From positions 1 to 64,000 of the forward strand of contig NZ_SNAA01000014.1 of the NCBI RefSeq assembly GCF_004358695.1: 64,000 nucleotides of DNA, written 5' to 3'. The position numbers and the translations under genes were made by a program. Below are positions 27,764 to 36,453 of this stretch, in pieces. The notes beneath the pieces are model-generated. The model saw only the letters and a program-made list of their open reading frames with translations, searched no databases and was not told where the DNA came from. Every line of letters starts with the position of its first letter. Positions within the stretch are counted from its first letter, which is position 1. The DNA comes from Palleronia sediminis. GTDB taxonomy: Bacteria; Pseudomonadota; Alphaproteobacteria; Rhodobacterales; Rhodobacteraceae.

Positions 27764-29685
27764 GTCGCCTGCCCCGATCCCCGGAGAACCGGCGGGCGGG
27801 GTCGCGGATGCCCCAGCCCCGCGATCGCCGCGCCCAGAACGGTCGGGCACCAGATCGCCGCCATCGGCATCAGCGCCCCGGCGGCAAGGGCGAGCCGCAC
27901 CGCCCGCGCCGCCGGCACAAGCCGCCCCGCGCGCGGATCGGCCCCCCCAAGCGCCGTGGCCAGCATCCAGATCGCGGCCAGGAGCCGCAGCATCGTCGCG
28001 CCGAGTTCGGCCCATGAAAACCCGCCCGCCACCAGCAGCAGCGAGGGCGCGGTGACAAAGACGAAGGGCACCAGCAGGCCAACCGCGGAGAGGCGCAGCG
28101 CGGTAAGGGACATGCGCAGCGGATCGGCTCCGGCGATCGGCGCGGCGATGTAGCAGCCATAGGCCACGGGCGGCATGATCGACGAGAACACCGCGAAATA
28201 AAGCACGAACATATGCGCGGCGAGCGGCGCGACCCCCGCCTCGACGATGGCGGGCGCGATCACGATGGCGATGATGAGATAGGCGGGCAGCGTCGGCAGC
28301 CCCATGCCGAGGACCAGCGCGCCCAGCATCGCCATGACGAGCGCATAGAACAGATGGCTCTCGCCGAACCCCGCGACCGCGATCCCGAAGCGGATGGCAA
28401 TGCCTGTCTCGTTGATGACGGCGAGCACGATGCCGATGACGGCGACCGACAGCAGGATGCGCGCCGAGGATATGCCGCCCGCGCAGAGCGCCTGCCAGAT
28501 CAGCCGCGGGTCGCGGCGGAACCGGGGCGTGAGGATCAGGCCCATGGCCAGCGCCACGACGACCCCGGCGAGCCCCGCCATGGCGGGCGACCGGCCGGTG
28601 AGGAACGCCCCCATCAACGCGACGAGCGGACCGATCACCAGCGCGGAGTCGATCCAGTCGCGGGCGGTCAGGGTCGGGATATCCTCGGGCGGGAGGGGCG
28701 CGATGTCCTGCCGGATCGCCTCGACATAGACCTGCGCGAAGAGGCCGATATACTTGAAAAGGGCCGGAAGTGCCGCCGCCGCGATCACGAGGATCAGCGG
28801 CATCTCCAGCAGATCGGCCATGACGAAAACGGTCGCGGCCATGATCGGCGGGGTCAGTTGCCCGCCCGACGAGGCCGCCGCCTCGACCGCGCCGGCGAAG
28901 TTCCTCGAAAAGCCCTGGCGGCGGATCATCGGGATGGTGAACACGCCGGTGCCCGCGATATTGGCCGCGACGGACCCGCTCATCATGCCGAAAACGGCGC
29001 TCGCCGCGATGGCGGCATGGGCCGCCCCGCCCCGCACCCGGCCCAGAAGAGCGGTCGAGATGCGGATGAGGCTGTCGCCCGCGCCCGTTTTTTCGAAGAG
29101 CGCGCCGAGGATGAGAAAGACCAGCAGGTTCTCGGCGACGAGCCCGGTCATCCGCCCGAACACCCCGTCGAAGGAATACCACACGACCTGTACGAATTCG
29201 CCCGCATCCGTGCCGAAATGGGACAGCGGCCGCGGCAGATAGGGCCCGGCAAAGGCGAAGGCCGCAAAGGCCAGCGCCATCACGACCAGCGATCGGCCCC
29301 AGGCCCGCCCCGCCAGGATCAGCAGCACGGCGATCCCCCCGATCCCCGCCGCGAGCGTCGCGGGCGTCGCCACGAAGAACCCCGTCCAGAGCTGGTCGGT
29401 GACGCGGGCGAACCACCACCCGGCAAAGGCGAAACACGCCAGCAGCGCCGCGTCGAACACCCGGCCCAGCCATGGCGCCCGCGCAAAGGTCGCGGGTTGG
29501 GTCTGCGTCACGATCACGACCGCGGCCAGCACCGCCCCGAACCGCAGCGTCGCCTCGTCCAGCGCCGCGAATGCGATGACCCACAGGATCGCGACCGAGA
29601 AAAGCCCTGCGGCGGCGTGGCCCGGCCCACGGGTCGGGGCGCGGGCGGGAGCCTCGGCGCCAGTTTGGGCGGGGGCCGTGCTCAA
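27760..29685 (-). CDS. TRAP transporter fused permease (4TM/12TM)
   Basis: This 641-residue membrane protein fuses the small (DctQ-like) and large (DctM-like) TRAP permease subunits, the usual form for TAXI systems. Visible DctM signatures are GMMSGSVAANIAGTGVFTIPMI, SSGGQLTPPIMAA and LGMGLPTLPAYLI. Uptake should be driven by a sodium or proton gradient. No in-frame ATG fits, because the frame runs open far upstream. I chose the TTG at 29685, which overlaps the marR stop as TTGA and follows AGGATC, giving a short N-terminal tail before the first helix. Confidence 0.88.
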   Translation of the reverse strand: MSTAPAQTGAEAPARAPTRGPGHAAAGLFSVAILWVIAFAALDEATLRFGAVLAAVVIVTQTQPATFARAPWLGRVFDAALLACFAFAGWWFARVTDQLWTGFFVATPATLAAGIGGIAVLLILAGRAWGRSLVVMALAFAAFAFAGPYLPRPLSHFGTDAGEFVQVVWYSFDGVFGRMTGLVAENLLVFLILGALFEKTGAGDSLIRISTALLGRVRGGAAHAAIAASAVFGMMSGSVAANIAGTGVFTIPMIRRQGFSRNFAGAVEAAASSGGQLTPPIMAATVFVMADLLEMPLILVIAAAALPALFKYIGLFAQVYVEAIRQDIAPLPPEDIPTLTARDWIDSALVIGPLVALMGAFLTGRSPAMAGLAGVVVALAMGLILTPRFRRDPRLIWQALCAGGISSARILLSVAVIGIVLAVINETGIAIRFGIAVAGFGESHLFYALVMAMLGALVLGMGLPTLPAYLIIAIVIAPAIVEAGVAPLAAHMFVLYFAVFSSIMPPVAYGCYIAAPIAGADPLRMSLTALRLSAVGLLVPFVFVTAPSLLLVAGGFSWAELGATMLRLLAAIWMLATALGGADPRAGRLVPAARAVRLALAAGALMPMAAIWCPTVLGAAIAGLGHPRPRPPVLRGSGQAT

Positions 29686-30182
29686 CCGCGATCCTGCCGC
29701 TTCATCAACAGGGTGTGGGCATGGTTCCCGACCTTGTCGAGCAGGGCGAGAAAGGTCTCGCATTCCTCGGGGGTGAGGACGGCGGCGGTGCGCGCGTTGC
29801 GCTCGGCGGTGAAGCCGATCAGCACCTTGTGCAGGCTCCGCCCCGCGGGGGTCAGGCGCAGCGTGTTGGCGCTGGCATTGTCGGGCGCGGGCGAAATGTC
29901 GATGAGTCGGCGTTCGACCAGTTGCTTGACGACCCGGCTGAACTGGCCCTTGTCCATGTAGAGGCTGTCGCGCACGTCGCGCGCGGGTGCGGGCTCCATC
30001 GCCGAGACGAGCCCGAGGATCCGCCACTGGTTCAGCGTGATGTCGTGATGCAGCTTGAAGTAATAGCTGCCCGCGCGCTCGTTGATCGCGTTGAGCCGCG
30101 CGAGCTTGAAGCTCAGCGCGTCGGTGATCTCGTGGATCGGCGGGTGGACCGACCTGTTTCGCGTGTCGAACATGGTTTTCAT
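29682..30182 (-). CDS. MarR family transcriptional regulator
   Basis: This 166-residue winged-helix protein has the MarR layout: N-terminal helices, then ITLNQWRILGLVSAM, ARDVRDSLYMDKGQFSRVVKQLVERRLI (recognition helix) and a wing ending LRLTPAGRSL. It is the first gene of the TRAP-TAXI operon, coupled by TTGA overlap to the permease, so it probably controls that transporter in response to its substrate. A 15-bp palindrome lies 35 bases upstream of its start and a second copy about 185 bases upstream. The ATG at 30182 follows CAGGAAACC. Confidence 0.92.
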   Translation of the reverse strand: MKTMFDTRNRSVHPPIHEITDALSFKLARLNAINERAGSYYFKLHHDITLNQWRILGLVSAMEPAPARDVRDSLYMDKGQFSRVVKQLVERRLIDISPAPDNASANTLRLTPAGRSLHKVLIGFTAERNARTAAVLTPEECETFLALLDKVGNHAHTLLMKRQDRG

Positions 30183-30217
30183 CGGCGGGTTTCCTGCAAA
30201 CAGCTTTGGCGCGTCGC

Positions 30218-30232
30218 GTTGATATGGTCAAC
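30218..30232. promoter_or_regulatory. probable MarR operator, proximal
   Basis: GTTGATATGGTCAAC has 5-bp arms GTTGA/TCAAC around an AT-rich centre. It lies 35 bases upstream of the marR start, where binding would cover the promoter or leader. It differs from the distal copy by one base, which supports its being a protein-binding site. Confidence 0.6.
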
Positions 30233-30366
30233 AACGCAAGCGGTCCCGGCGGGGGCCTGCGCGCGGTTCCGGACCCTTATACGTCCCGCACCCGGTTTGT
30301 CGCGAGGCCATCGGGGGGCGGCGCCGCGTGGCGGGCGTTTTCGACTCAAATTGACCGGTGATACCA

Positions 30367-30381
30367 GTTGATATAGTCAAC
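30367..30381. promoter_or_regulatory. probable MarR operator, distal
   Basis: GTTGATATAGTCAAC matches the proximal site at 14 of 15 positions. It overlaps TATAGT (30372-30377), which with TTGACC at 30351-30356 could be a rightward promoter with a short 15-base spacer. The same regulator may therefore control the divergent membrane-protein gene. Confidence 0.55.
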
Positions 30382-30513
30382 ATCAAGTCCGGGCATCAGG
30401 TATTACGGGGCAGAGTTGCCCGCGCCCGCGATTCGTCGATATGTGGATGGCGCGGCGCCCGGTTCGTGCCATAGACTTGCGCGATATCGCATCACGGTCA
30501 GGAGATCCGGCAG

Positions 30514-30906
30514 ATGAAGAGATTCACGATCACCGCCCTGGGCTACCTGGCCGCCAACGGCATCGGGCTGCTGCTGGCCGCGCTCTTGCTGCCGGGTTTT
30601 GTCATCGCGCCGCTGGGCTTTGTCGTCGCGGTGCTGCTGTTCACGGTGGTGCAGGCGGTCGCGGGCCCCGCGGTCACGTCGCTTGCGCGCAACAACATGC
30701 CCGAATTGCTGGGGGGCATCGCGCTCGTCACCATCTTCCTCGGGCTGTTCGTCACCGCGTCGCTTTTGCCCACTATGCAGATCGGCGGGATATCGAACTG
30801 GCTGGCCGCGACGCTGTTGATCTGGATCGGGAGCCTCGCGGCCGCGATGTTCCTGCGCCGCCATTTCGCCCGGACCGCACCCGCGACTCGGACCGCCAAG
30901 GGCTAG
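30514..30906 (+). CDS. Small four-helix membrane protein
   Basis: This 130-residue protein has four strongly hydrophobic segments and a basic C-terminal tail. It resembles the phage holin family 4 (superfamily IV) membrane proteins found as single genes in many bacterial chromosomes, though without clear function there. The ATG at 30514 follows GGAGATCCGGCAG. Its TAG stop codon shares the palindrome CTAG with the stop of the converging gene, so the two coding regions overlap by 4 bases. A MarR-type operator sits about 130 bases upstream. Confidence 0.7.
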   Translation: MKRFTITALGYLAANGIGLLLAALLLPGFVIAPLGFVVAVLLFTVVQAVAGPAVTSLARNNMPELLGGIALVTIFLGLFVTASLLPTMQIGGISNWLAATLLIWIGSLAAAMFLRRHFARTAPATRTAKG

Positions 30907-31550
30907 CCGTTGTCGCAGCCCATCTTGACCCCGTTGTCGCAATGCACCTTGAGCCGGGCGGTATCGGCCTCGGTCCAGTTCTCGGGCGCCGTCACCTCGA
31001 CCCAGGGCGCGATGTAGTCCTGCGCGTAATAGGCATGGCCGTGACCGGGTGGCGCGCCAAAGGCCAGCGCCATGTCGAGCGCAAGCTGGAACTGCGTGAC
31101 GATGGGCATGAAGCGCAGATGCCCCGAGGCATCGGCGGCGGGCGGATCGTTCATCCAGGGCGGCGCCCGCCACAGCGACGCCGGGTCGTAGAACACGATC
31201 GGATCGCTGGCATATTGCAGAAACACGATGCGCATGGCGCCCCAGTCCGCCTCGGCCTCGGAGGCGTCGGGATCGACGGCCAGCGCGCAGCGCCCCGTGA
31301 GACGGCCCATGTAATTGCTCGACAGCAGGATGCGCAGGAACGTCTCGGCGCCATGCTCGGGCACACGACCTATGGGGCTGTAGAACTGCACCTCGTCCGA
31401 GGGCTGCACGTAGATCATCGCGATCTCAACATCGTCGAGCGCAACCGCGGCGCGTCCTTCGCCGTCGAGCCTCAGCTCGAGGCCGAGCCGGTCGCCCAGG
31501 GATTCGATAGCCTTTTCGAGATGGGATCGCATGTTTGCCCTCATGTCCAT
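30903..31550 (-). CDS. CesT-like (type III secretion chaperone fold) protein with extra C-terminal domain
   Basis: The N-terminal 115 residues look like the Tir-chaperone (CesT) fold: an amphipathic first helix, LRLDGEGRAAVALDDVEIAMIY, a FLRILLSSNYMG helix and GRCALAVDPDASEAEADW. About 100 further residues have no clear family and are rich in Trp, Pro and His. No type III secretion genes are in the window, so the role is open. The start is uncertain among ATGs at 31550, 31544 and 31532. I use the first, which follows GAGGCGC. The product would be 215 residues or slightly shorter. Confidence 0.65.
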   Translation of the reverse strand: MDMRANMRSHLEKAIESLGDRLGLELRLDGEGRAAVALDDVEIAMIYVQPSDEVQFYSPIGRVPEHGAETFLRILLSSNYMGRLTGRCALAVDPDASEAEADWGAMRIVFLQYASDPIVFYDPASLWRAPPWMNDPPAADASGHLRFMPIVTQFQLALDMALAFGAPPGHGHAYYAQDYIAPWVEVTAPENWTEADTARLKVHCDNGVKMGCDNG

Positions 31551-31661
31551 GATGCGCCTCGTCAAGAAAGGCGTAGCATGGGGGGGCAGGCGCGCATGGT
31601 GTCGGCCGTCACCTGCGCGCGGGGGGTGGCGCGGGGCGGGAATCCCGCCCCGCACCTCGGG

Positions 31662-32021
31662 TCATCCGGCGGCGGGCAGGGCCACGGTCGCGATCATCTC
31701 GACCCGCATTCCGGGGCGGGCAAGCGGCACGCCGCCGGTGGCGCGGGCGGGCGGCGCGCCCGGCTCGACCCAATCGTCCCAGACGGCGTTCATGCCTGCG
31801 AAATCGGCCATGTCGGCCAGCCAGACCTGGACCGAGGCGATATCGGACTTGGCCGCGCCGAGCTCGTCCGCGATGGCCTCGATCTTGGCCAGGACCTGGC
31901 GGGTCTGAGTGGCGATATCGGCCTCGAGATCGTCGGGAACCTGCCCCGAGAGAAACGCGATATTGCCGATGCAGACCGCCCGGCTCATCCGGGGGCCGGG
32001 GGTGAGGCGCTTGAGTGTCAT
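31662..32021 (-). CDS. RidA family protein
   Basis: This 119-residue protein of the RidA/YjgF family hydrolyses reactive enamine/imine intermediates formed by PLP enzymes or amine oxidases. Family features include NIAFLSGQVPDD, QTRQVLAKIEAIADELGA, the central VQVWLADMADF and the C-terminal RVEMIATVALP with the conserved Arg. It lies 90 bases downstream of a demethylase flavoprotein. Clearing imines made during amine demethylation would fit, though this is inference. Confidence 0.9.
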   Translation of the reverse strand: MTLKRLTPGPRMSRAVCIGNIAFLSGQVPDDLEADIATQTRQVLAKIEAIADELGAAKSDIASVQVWLADMADFAGMNAVWDDWVEPGAPPARATGGVPLARPGMRVEMIATVALPAAG

Positions 32022-32111
32022 GTCCTGTCCTTTCGTTCGAGCGATCGGCCCGCGGGCCGCTGTGCCACGCCTAGGCGCCCCTGCCCCGGCTTGTCCAGCA
32101 TCGCCGCCCGC

Positions 32112-34157
32112 TCAGATATCCTTGACCAGCCGCAGCGCGTCGTAGATCGCGGCGTGGGTGTTGCGCGCGCTGACCGCGTCGCCGATGCGAAACAGCCGGA
32201 ACGCGCCCTCGGGGTTGCGCCGCACCGCCTGCGCGCGGCCCGCGACCAGTGCCTCGTGATCGACCTCGCCCAGGTTCGACGAGAGCGGCCTGAGATCGAA
32301 ATAGAGATCGTCGAGCGGCATCGTGCCGTAATTCACCACGATCTGGTCGTATCGCGCCTCGGTCCGGTGGTCGCTGTAATCCGTGCCGATCACCGCCGTC
32401 AGCGTGTTGCCCTCGCGGCGGATGTCGAGCAGCCGCCGCGCCACGGTAAAGGTCACGTCGCGATCCTGCAGGCTGCGCATGTAGGGCACGAGGTTCATCG
32501 CCATGATCTCGGGGGCGAGCGTCCGGTCGGGTGTCATCACCTCGACGCGCGACCCGGCAGCGGCGGCGATCTCGGCGGCCTGAAGGCCCGGATGGTCGCC
32601 GCTCTCGTCATAGATCAGCACGTTCTCGGCCGGTTTCACGTCGCCCGAGATGATGTCCCACCCGGTCACGGCCGCATCCTGTTCGGTATCGGATTCGAAC
32701 AGGCGCGTATGCGGCATCCCGCCGGTGGCGACGATCACCACGTCGGGCGCGCAGGCGGTGACGTCGTCCGCCTCGGCATAGGTGTTGAAGCGGAACGCCA
32801 CGTCGCGCGCGGCGCATTGCGCCATGCGCCAGTCGACGATGCCGATCATCTCGCGGCGGCGGGGGCTTTGCGCGGTCAGGCGGATCTGCCCGCCGGGGTC
32901 GGGGGCGGCCTCGAACACGGTCACGTCATGGCCGCGCTCGGCCGCCACGCGCGCGGCCTCGAGCCCCGCGGGACCGGCGCCCACCACCACCACCCGGCGC
33001 CGCTCGGGCGCGGGGGCGATCACATGCGGCATGGTCAGCTCGCGCCCGGTGGCGGCGTTGTGGATGCACAGCGCGTCGCCCGCCTGGTAGATGCGGTCGA
33101 GGCAATAGGTGGCGCCGACACAGGGTCTTATGTCGTCCTCGCGCCCCTCCATGATCTTGCGCACGATATGCGGATCGGCCATGTGCGCGCGCGTCATCCC
33201 GACCATGTCGAGAAGCCCGCCGGCCACCGCGTGGCGCGCCGTCGCCACATCGGGGATGCGCGCGGCGTGAAAGGTCGGCATCCCGGTGGCGCGGCGCACC
33301 TCGCCCGCGAAATCCAGATGCGGCGCGGTCTTCATGCCTAGGATCGGGATCACGTCGGTCATCGCGGGATCGGTATGGATGCGCCCGCGGATCACGTTGA
33401 GGAAATCGACCTGCCCCGTGGCGGCAAAGCGGCGCGAGATCTCGATCCCCTCCTCGGCGGTCAGCCCACCTTTTTGCGCCTCGTCGGCGGTATAGCGGAA
33501 CCCCACGATGAAATCGTCGCCCACGCGCTTGCGGATCGCGGCCAGCACGTCCATCGGGAACCGCAGCCGGTTCTCGAGCGTGTCCGCACCGTAGGGCCCG
33601 ACCAAGTCGTTGGTCAGGGGCGACCAGAACTGGTCGAGCAGGTGCCCGTAGGCCTGGATCTCGATCCCGTCCATGCCGCCCGCCTGCATCCGCTGGGCGG
33701 CGTCGGCGAAATCCGAGAGGATGCGGTCGATATCCCAATCCTCGATCAGCTTGGGAAAGGCCCGGTGCGCGGGTTCGCGGTGGCGCGAGGAGGATACCGA
33801 GGGCAGCCAGTCGCCCTTGCTCCAGCCCGTGCGTCGCCCGAGATGGGTGAGCTGGATCATCACCGCGCAGCCATGTTCGTGGCACGCGTCGGTGAGGTTC
33901 GCGATCCACGGCACGACCTCGTCCTTCCAGGCGAGGATGTTGTTGAAGACCGGCGGGCTGTCGCGGCTGACGGCGGCCGATCCGGCGGTCATCGCCAGCG
34001 CCACGCCCGCCCTGGCGCGTTCGGCGTGATAGGCGGCGTAACGCTCCTTGGGCATCCCGTCCTCGGGATAGGCCGGCTCGTGACTGGTCGTCATGATCCG
34101 GTTCTTCAACGTCAGGTGCTTCAGCCGATAGGGCTGGAGCAGAGGGTCGTTCGACAT
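32112..34157 (-). CDS. FMN/FAD demethylase of the TMADH/DgcA type (N-methylproline demethylase-like)
   Basis: This 681-residue flavoprotein of the Old Yellow Enzyme/trimethylamine dehydrogenase type has an N-terminal TIM barrel (about residues 1-360) with NRIMTTSHEPAYPEDG, followed by a CVGATYCLDRI segment near the barrel end. Two Rossmann-type domains follow (VVVVGAGPAGLEAARVAAERG). Homologues demethylate dimethylglycine or N-methylproline. The substrate here is inferred from the adjacent MttB-like gene. The cysteines are fewer than in TMADH, so the presence of a 4Fe-4S cluster should be checked. The ATG at 34157 follows GAGGAACAAAGT. It is 10 bases after mttB. Confidence 0.85.
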   Translation of the reverse strand: MSNDPLLQPYRLKHLTLKNRIMTTSHEPAYPEDGMPKERYAAYHAERARAGVALAMTAGSAAVSRDSPPVFNNILAWKDEVVPWIANLTDACHEHGCAVMIQLTHLGRRTGWSKGDWLPSVSSSRHREPAHRAFPKLIEDWDIDRILSDFADAAQRMQAGGMDGIEIQAYGHLLDQFWSPLTNDLVGPYGADTLENRLRFPMDVLAAIRKRVGDDFIVGFRYTADEAQKGGLTAEEGIEISRRFAATGQVDFLNVIRGRIHTDPAMTDVIPILGMKTAPHLDFAGEVRRATGMPTFHAARIPDVATARHAVAGGLLDMVGMTRAHMADPHIVRKIMEGREDDIRPCVGATYCLDRIYQAGDALCIHNAATGRELTMPHVIAPAPERRRVVVVGAGPAGLEAARVAAERGHDVTVFEAAPDPGGQIRLTAQSPRRREMIGIVDWRMAQCAARDVAFRFNTYAEADDVTACAPDVVIVATGGMPHTRLFESDTEQDAAVTGWDIISGDVKPAENVLIYDESGDHPGLQAAEIAAAAGSRVEVMTPDRTLAPEIMAMNLVPYMRSLQDRDVTFTVARRLLDIRREGNTLTAVIGTDYSDHRTEARYDQIVVNYGTMPLDDLYFDLRPLSSNLGEVDHEALVAGRAQAVRRNPEGAFRLFRIGDAVSARNTHAAIYDALRLVKDI

Positions 34158-34167
34158 ACTTTGTTCC

Positions 34168-35739
34168 TCAGTACCACGCATCCGCCATCGTCGCCTTCTT
34201 GCGTTCGACGAAATCCTGCAATGCCGCGTCGATTCCCGGATCGAGCCAGGGCGCCTCGTAGGCGGCGAGCGTCGCCTTCCAGCGCGTGTTGGCGCGGGTC
34301 GCGGCGTCGATGCCGCCCTGTTCGTCCCAGGTCTCCCACGGCTGGTTGTCGTCCAGCGCGCTGTCGTAATAGGCGGTCTTGTAATGACGCATCGTGTGCG
34401 CGGTCGAGAACAGGTGCTCGCCCGGCCCCTTTTCGGCCAGCGCGTCGAAGGCCAGCGTGTCCTCGTCGATCGCGATCCCGGCGAGATAGCCGTGCAGCGC
34501 GCCGCACAGGTCGGTGTCGAGCATGAATTTCTCGTAGGACATCGACAGCAGACCGTCGAGGAATCCGGCCGAGTGCAACACGAAATTTGCCCCGCACTGG
34601 ACGGCCGACATCATCGACATGACGCCCTGCTGCATCGACTGCGCGTCGGGCAGCTTGGAGGTCGAGAAATTGCCCGCGCAGCGCAGCGGCATGTTCAGCC
34701 GTCGCGCAAGCTGTCCCATCACCAGGGAGCCCAGCGCCGGCTCGGGGGTGCCGAAGGTCGGCGACCCCGATCGCAGCGCCATCGAGCTGAGGAAACTGCC
34801 CAGGACCACCGGGGCGCCGGGCCGCACGAGCTGCGTCAGCGCGCAGGACACCATGCTTTCGGCAAGGCTGTGGGCGACCGATCCGGCCATGGTCAGCGGC
34901 GACACCGCGCCCCCCAGCAGGAACGGCACATGCACCGACCCCTGCCCCGCCTCGGCATAGATGCGGATGCCGCGGGTCGAGACGCCATCCATCACCAGCG
35001 GCGAGGTGGTGTTGAAATTGCCCATGATGACGCAATTCTTCTCGACGAACTCGGCCCCGAACAGGATGCGGCACATCTCGATGCTGTCGGCCGCCCGCTC
35101 GGGCGCCGTGATCGAGCCGAGGAAGGCGCGGTCGGAATAGCGGATATGGGACAGCACCATGTCGAGATGGCGCTTGTTCACCGCGATATCGGTGGGCTCG
35201 CAGATCGTGCCGCCGGAATGGTGCAGCCATGGGCTCGACTGGCCCAGCTTTATGAAATTCGCGAAATCCTCGATCGTGCCGTAGCGGCGGCCGCGGTCGA
35301 GATCCATTACGAAGGGCGATCCGTAGGACGGCGCGAAGACCACCGCATCGCCCCCGATCTCGACCGAGCGCGCGGCATTGCGCGCATGCTGGGTGAACCG
35401 CGCGGGCGCGGTGCGCAGCATCTCGCGGATCAGCCCCGGCTCGAACCGGATGTTCCAGCTTTGCGCGGTCAGCCCGGTGACGGTGCCGCCCGCTTTGCGA
35501 AACAGCGCGACCGTCTCGGGATCCTCGCGGAACTCGATGCCGATCTCGGCCATGATGCGGTCGGCCGTCGCCTCGATCCGGGCCAGCCCCTCGGGATCGG
35601 CCAGGTCGTAGGGCGGGATGCCGCGCGTGATGAAGGGCACCTCAAGATGCGGGTTCTGGCCCGGCGCGCCGCTGCGCGCGCGCTCTCCGCCGCGACCGCG
35701 CCGGCGCGATGCCGGCCGCGCCTCAACCTCGTCCACCAT
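34168..35739 (-). CDS. MttB family (non-pyrrolysine) methyltransferase
   Basis: This 523-residue member of the trimethylamine methyltransferase family transfers methyl groups from quaternary amines to a corrinoid protein. Its frame is uninterrupted, with no amber codon, so it belongs to the non-pyrrolysine branch (glycine-betaine or proline-betaine methyltransferases). Visible segments are FEPGLIREMLRTAPARF, GSPFVMDLDRGRRYGT and TSPLVMDGVSTRGIRIYAEAGQ. No corrinoid protein gene is adjacent, so the methyl acceptor must be encoded elsewhere. The ATG at 35739 follows a G-rich ribosome-binding site. Twin palindromes lie 30-66 bases upstream, shared with the divergent tetR. Confidence 0.9.
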   Translation of the reverse strand: MVDEVEARPASRRRGRGGERARSGAPGQNPHLEVPFITRGIPPYDLADPEGLARIEATADRIMAEIGIEFREDPETVALFRKAGGTVTGLTAQSWNIRFEPGLIREMLRTAPARFTQHARNAARSVEIGGDAVVFAPSYGSPFVMDLDRGRRYGTIEDFANFIKLGQSSPWLHHSGGTICEPTDIAVNKRHLDMVLSHIRYSDRAFLGSITAPERAADSIEMCRILFGAEFVEKNCVIMGNFNTTSPLVMDGVSTRGIRIYAEAGQGSVHVPFLLGGAVSPLTMAGSVAHSLAESMVSCALTQLVRPGAPVVLGSFLSSMALRSGSPTFGTPEPALGSLVMGQLARRLNMPLRCAGNFSTSKLPDAQSMQQGVMSMMSAVQCGANFVLHSAGFLDGLLSMSYEKFMLDTDLCGALHGYLAGIAIDEDTLAFDALAEKGPGEHLFSTAHTMRHYKTAYYDSALDDNQPWETWDEQGGIDAATRANTRWKATLAAYEAPWLDPGIDAALQDFVERKKATMADAWY

Positions 35740-35768
35740 GCGAAGCCCCCCTTTCCGAGTCAGTCGCC

Positions 35769-35784
35769 TTGACATGACTGTCAG
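35769..35784. promoter_or_regulatory. probable TetR operator, copy 1
   Basis: TTGACATGACTGTCAG has arms TTGACA/TGTCA around 4 bases. It sits in the divergent mttB-tetR gap, 21 bases (two helical turns) from an almost identical second site. Confidence 0.7.
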
Positions 35785-35789
35785 CACGA

Positions 35790-35805
35790 TTGACACACCT
35801 GTCAA
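35790..35805. promoter_or_regulatory. probable TetR operator, copy 2
   Basis: TTGACACACCTGTCAA is a perfect 6-bp inverted repeat with a 4-base centre. Paired with copy 1 on the same helix face, it suits cooperative binding of two TetR dimers that would shut both mttB and tetR. Confidence 0.75.
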
Positions 35806-35825
35806 GAACGCGCATCAGCGGACCC

Positions 35826-36446
35826 ATGAACCAGATCGACATCGACGATCCGCGCACCACCGAGGAGGCCTGGCTGAGGGCGGCCTATGACGTGCTGACC
35901 GAGAACGGCGTCGAGGCGGTCAAGATCAAGGCGCTGGCCGAACGGCTCGGCCTGACGCGCAGCGGGTTCTACTGGTATTTCAAGGATCGCGACGCCCTGC
36001 TCGAGGCCATGATCGCCCATTGGGAAGAGCGCAATACCGGCAATCTCGTCGCCCGCTGCGAGGCCTTTGCCGAATCCATAGGCGAGGCGGTCTTCAACCT
36101 CTTCGACCTCTGGCTCGACGACGACCTTTTCGACTCGCGGCTCGATCTCGCGATTCGCAACTGGGCGCGCAACGATCCGGCCTTGCAGACGCGGCTCGAC
36201 AGGGCCGACCGCCGCCGCAAGGAGGCGATGACCGGGGTATTCCTGCGGTTCGGATACGACGCGACCGAGGCCGAGGTGCGGGCGCTGACGATGATCTACA
36301 CCCAGATCGGCTATATCTCGATGCAGGTGCGCGAGCCCCCGGAGGAACGCTTTGCCCGGATGCCCAATTATGTCGAGGTGTTCACCGGCCACGCCCCCAC
36401 CGAGGCCGAGATCGAGCGGTTCCGCGCCCGCCACGCCCCGGCCTGA
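35826..36446 (+). CDS. TetR family transcriptional regulator
   Basis: This 206-residue regulator has an N-terminal TetR helix-turn-helix (VKIKALAERLGLTRSGFYWYFKDRDALLEAMI) and an all-helical ligand-binding C-terminal domain. It is divergent from the mttB-demethylase operon across an 86-base gap containing two matching palindromes, so it very likely represses that operon and itself. The inducer is probably the quaternary amine or a product. The ATG at 35826 gives a short N-terminal tail. The stop converges with the deaminase stop, 7 bases away. Confidence 0.93.
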   Translation: MNQIDIDDPRTTEEAWLRAAYDVLTENGVEAVKIKALAERLGLTRSGFYWYFKDRDALLEAMIAHWEERNTGNLVARCEAFAESIGEAVFNLFDLWLDDDLFDSRLDLAIRNWARNDPALQTRLDRADRRRKEAMTGVFLRFGYDATEAEVRALTMIYTQIGYISMQVREPPEERFARMPNYVEVFTGHAPTEAEIERFRARHAPA

Positions 36447-36453
36447 CCGCGGC

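Larger units (their letters stand above)
30183..30513. other. divergent promoter region of the marR-TRAP operon and a membrane protein gene
   Basis: This 331-base gap holds two near-identical palindromes (30218-30232 and 30367-30381) and a possible rightward promoter, TTGACC at 30351 with TATAGT at 30372. No coding sequence is evident. Confidence 0.5.

Noticed and set aside
29686-30234. N-terminal extension of the TRAP permease frame through marR
   Set aside because: It is out of frame with the well-supported MarR gene and reads as Arg/His/Gln-rich sequence. The TTG at 29685 with an overlap start is more sensible.
34168-35739. Pyrrolysine-containing trimethylamine methyltransferase
   Set aside because: The reading frame contains no internal amber codon, so this is a non-pyrrolysine MttB homologue.
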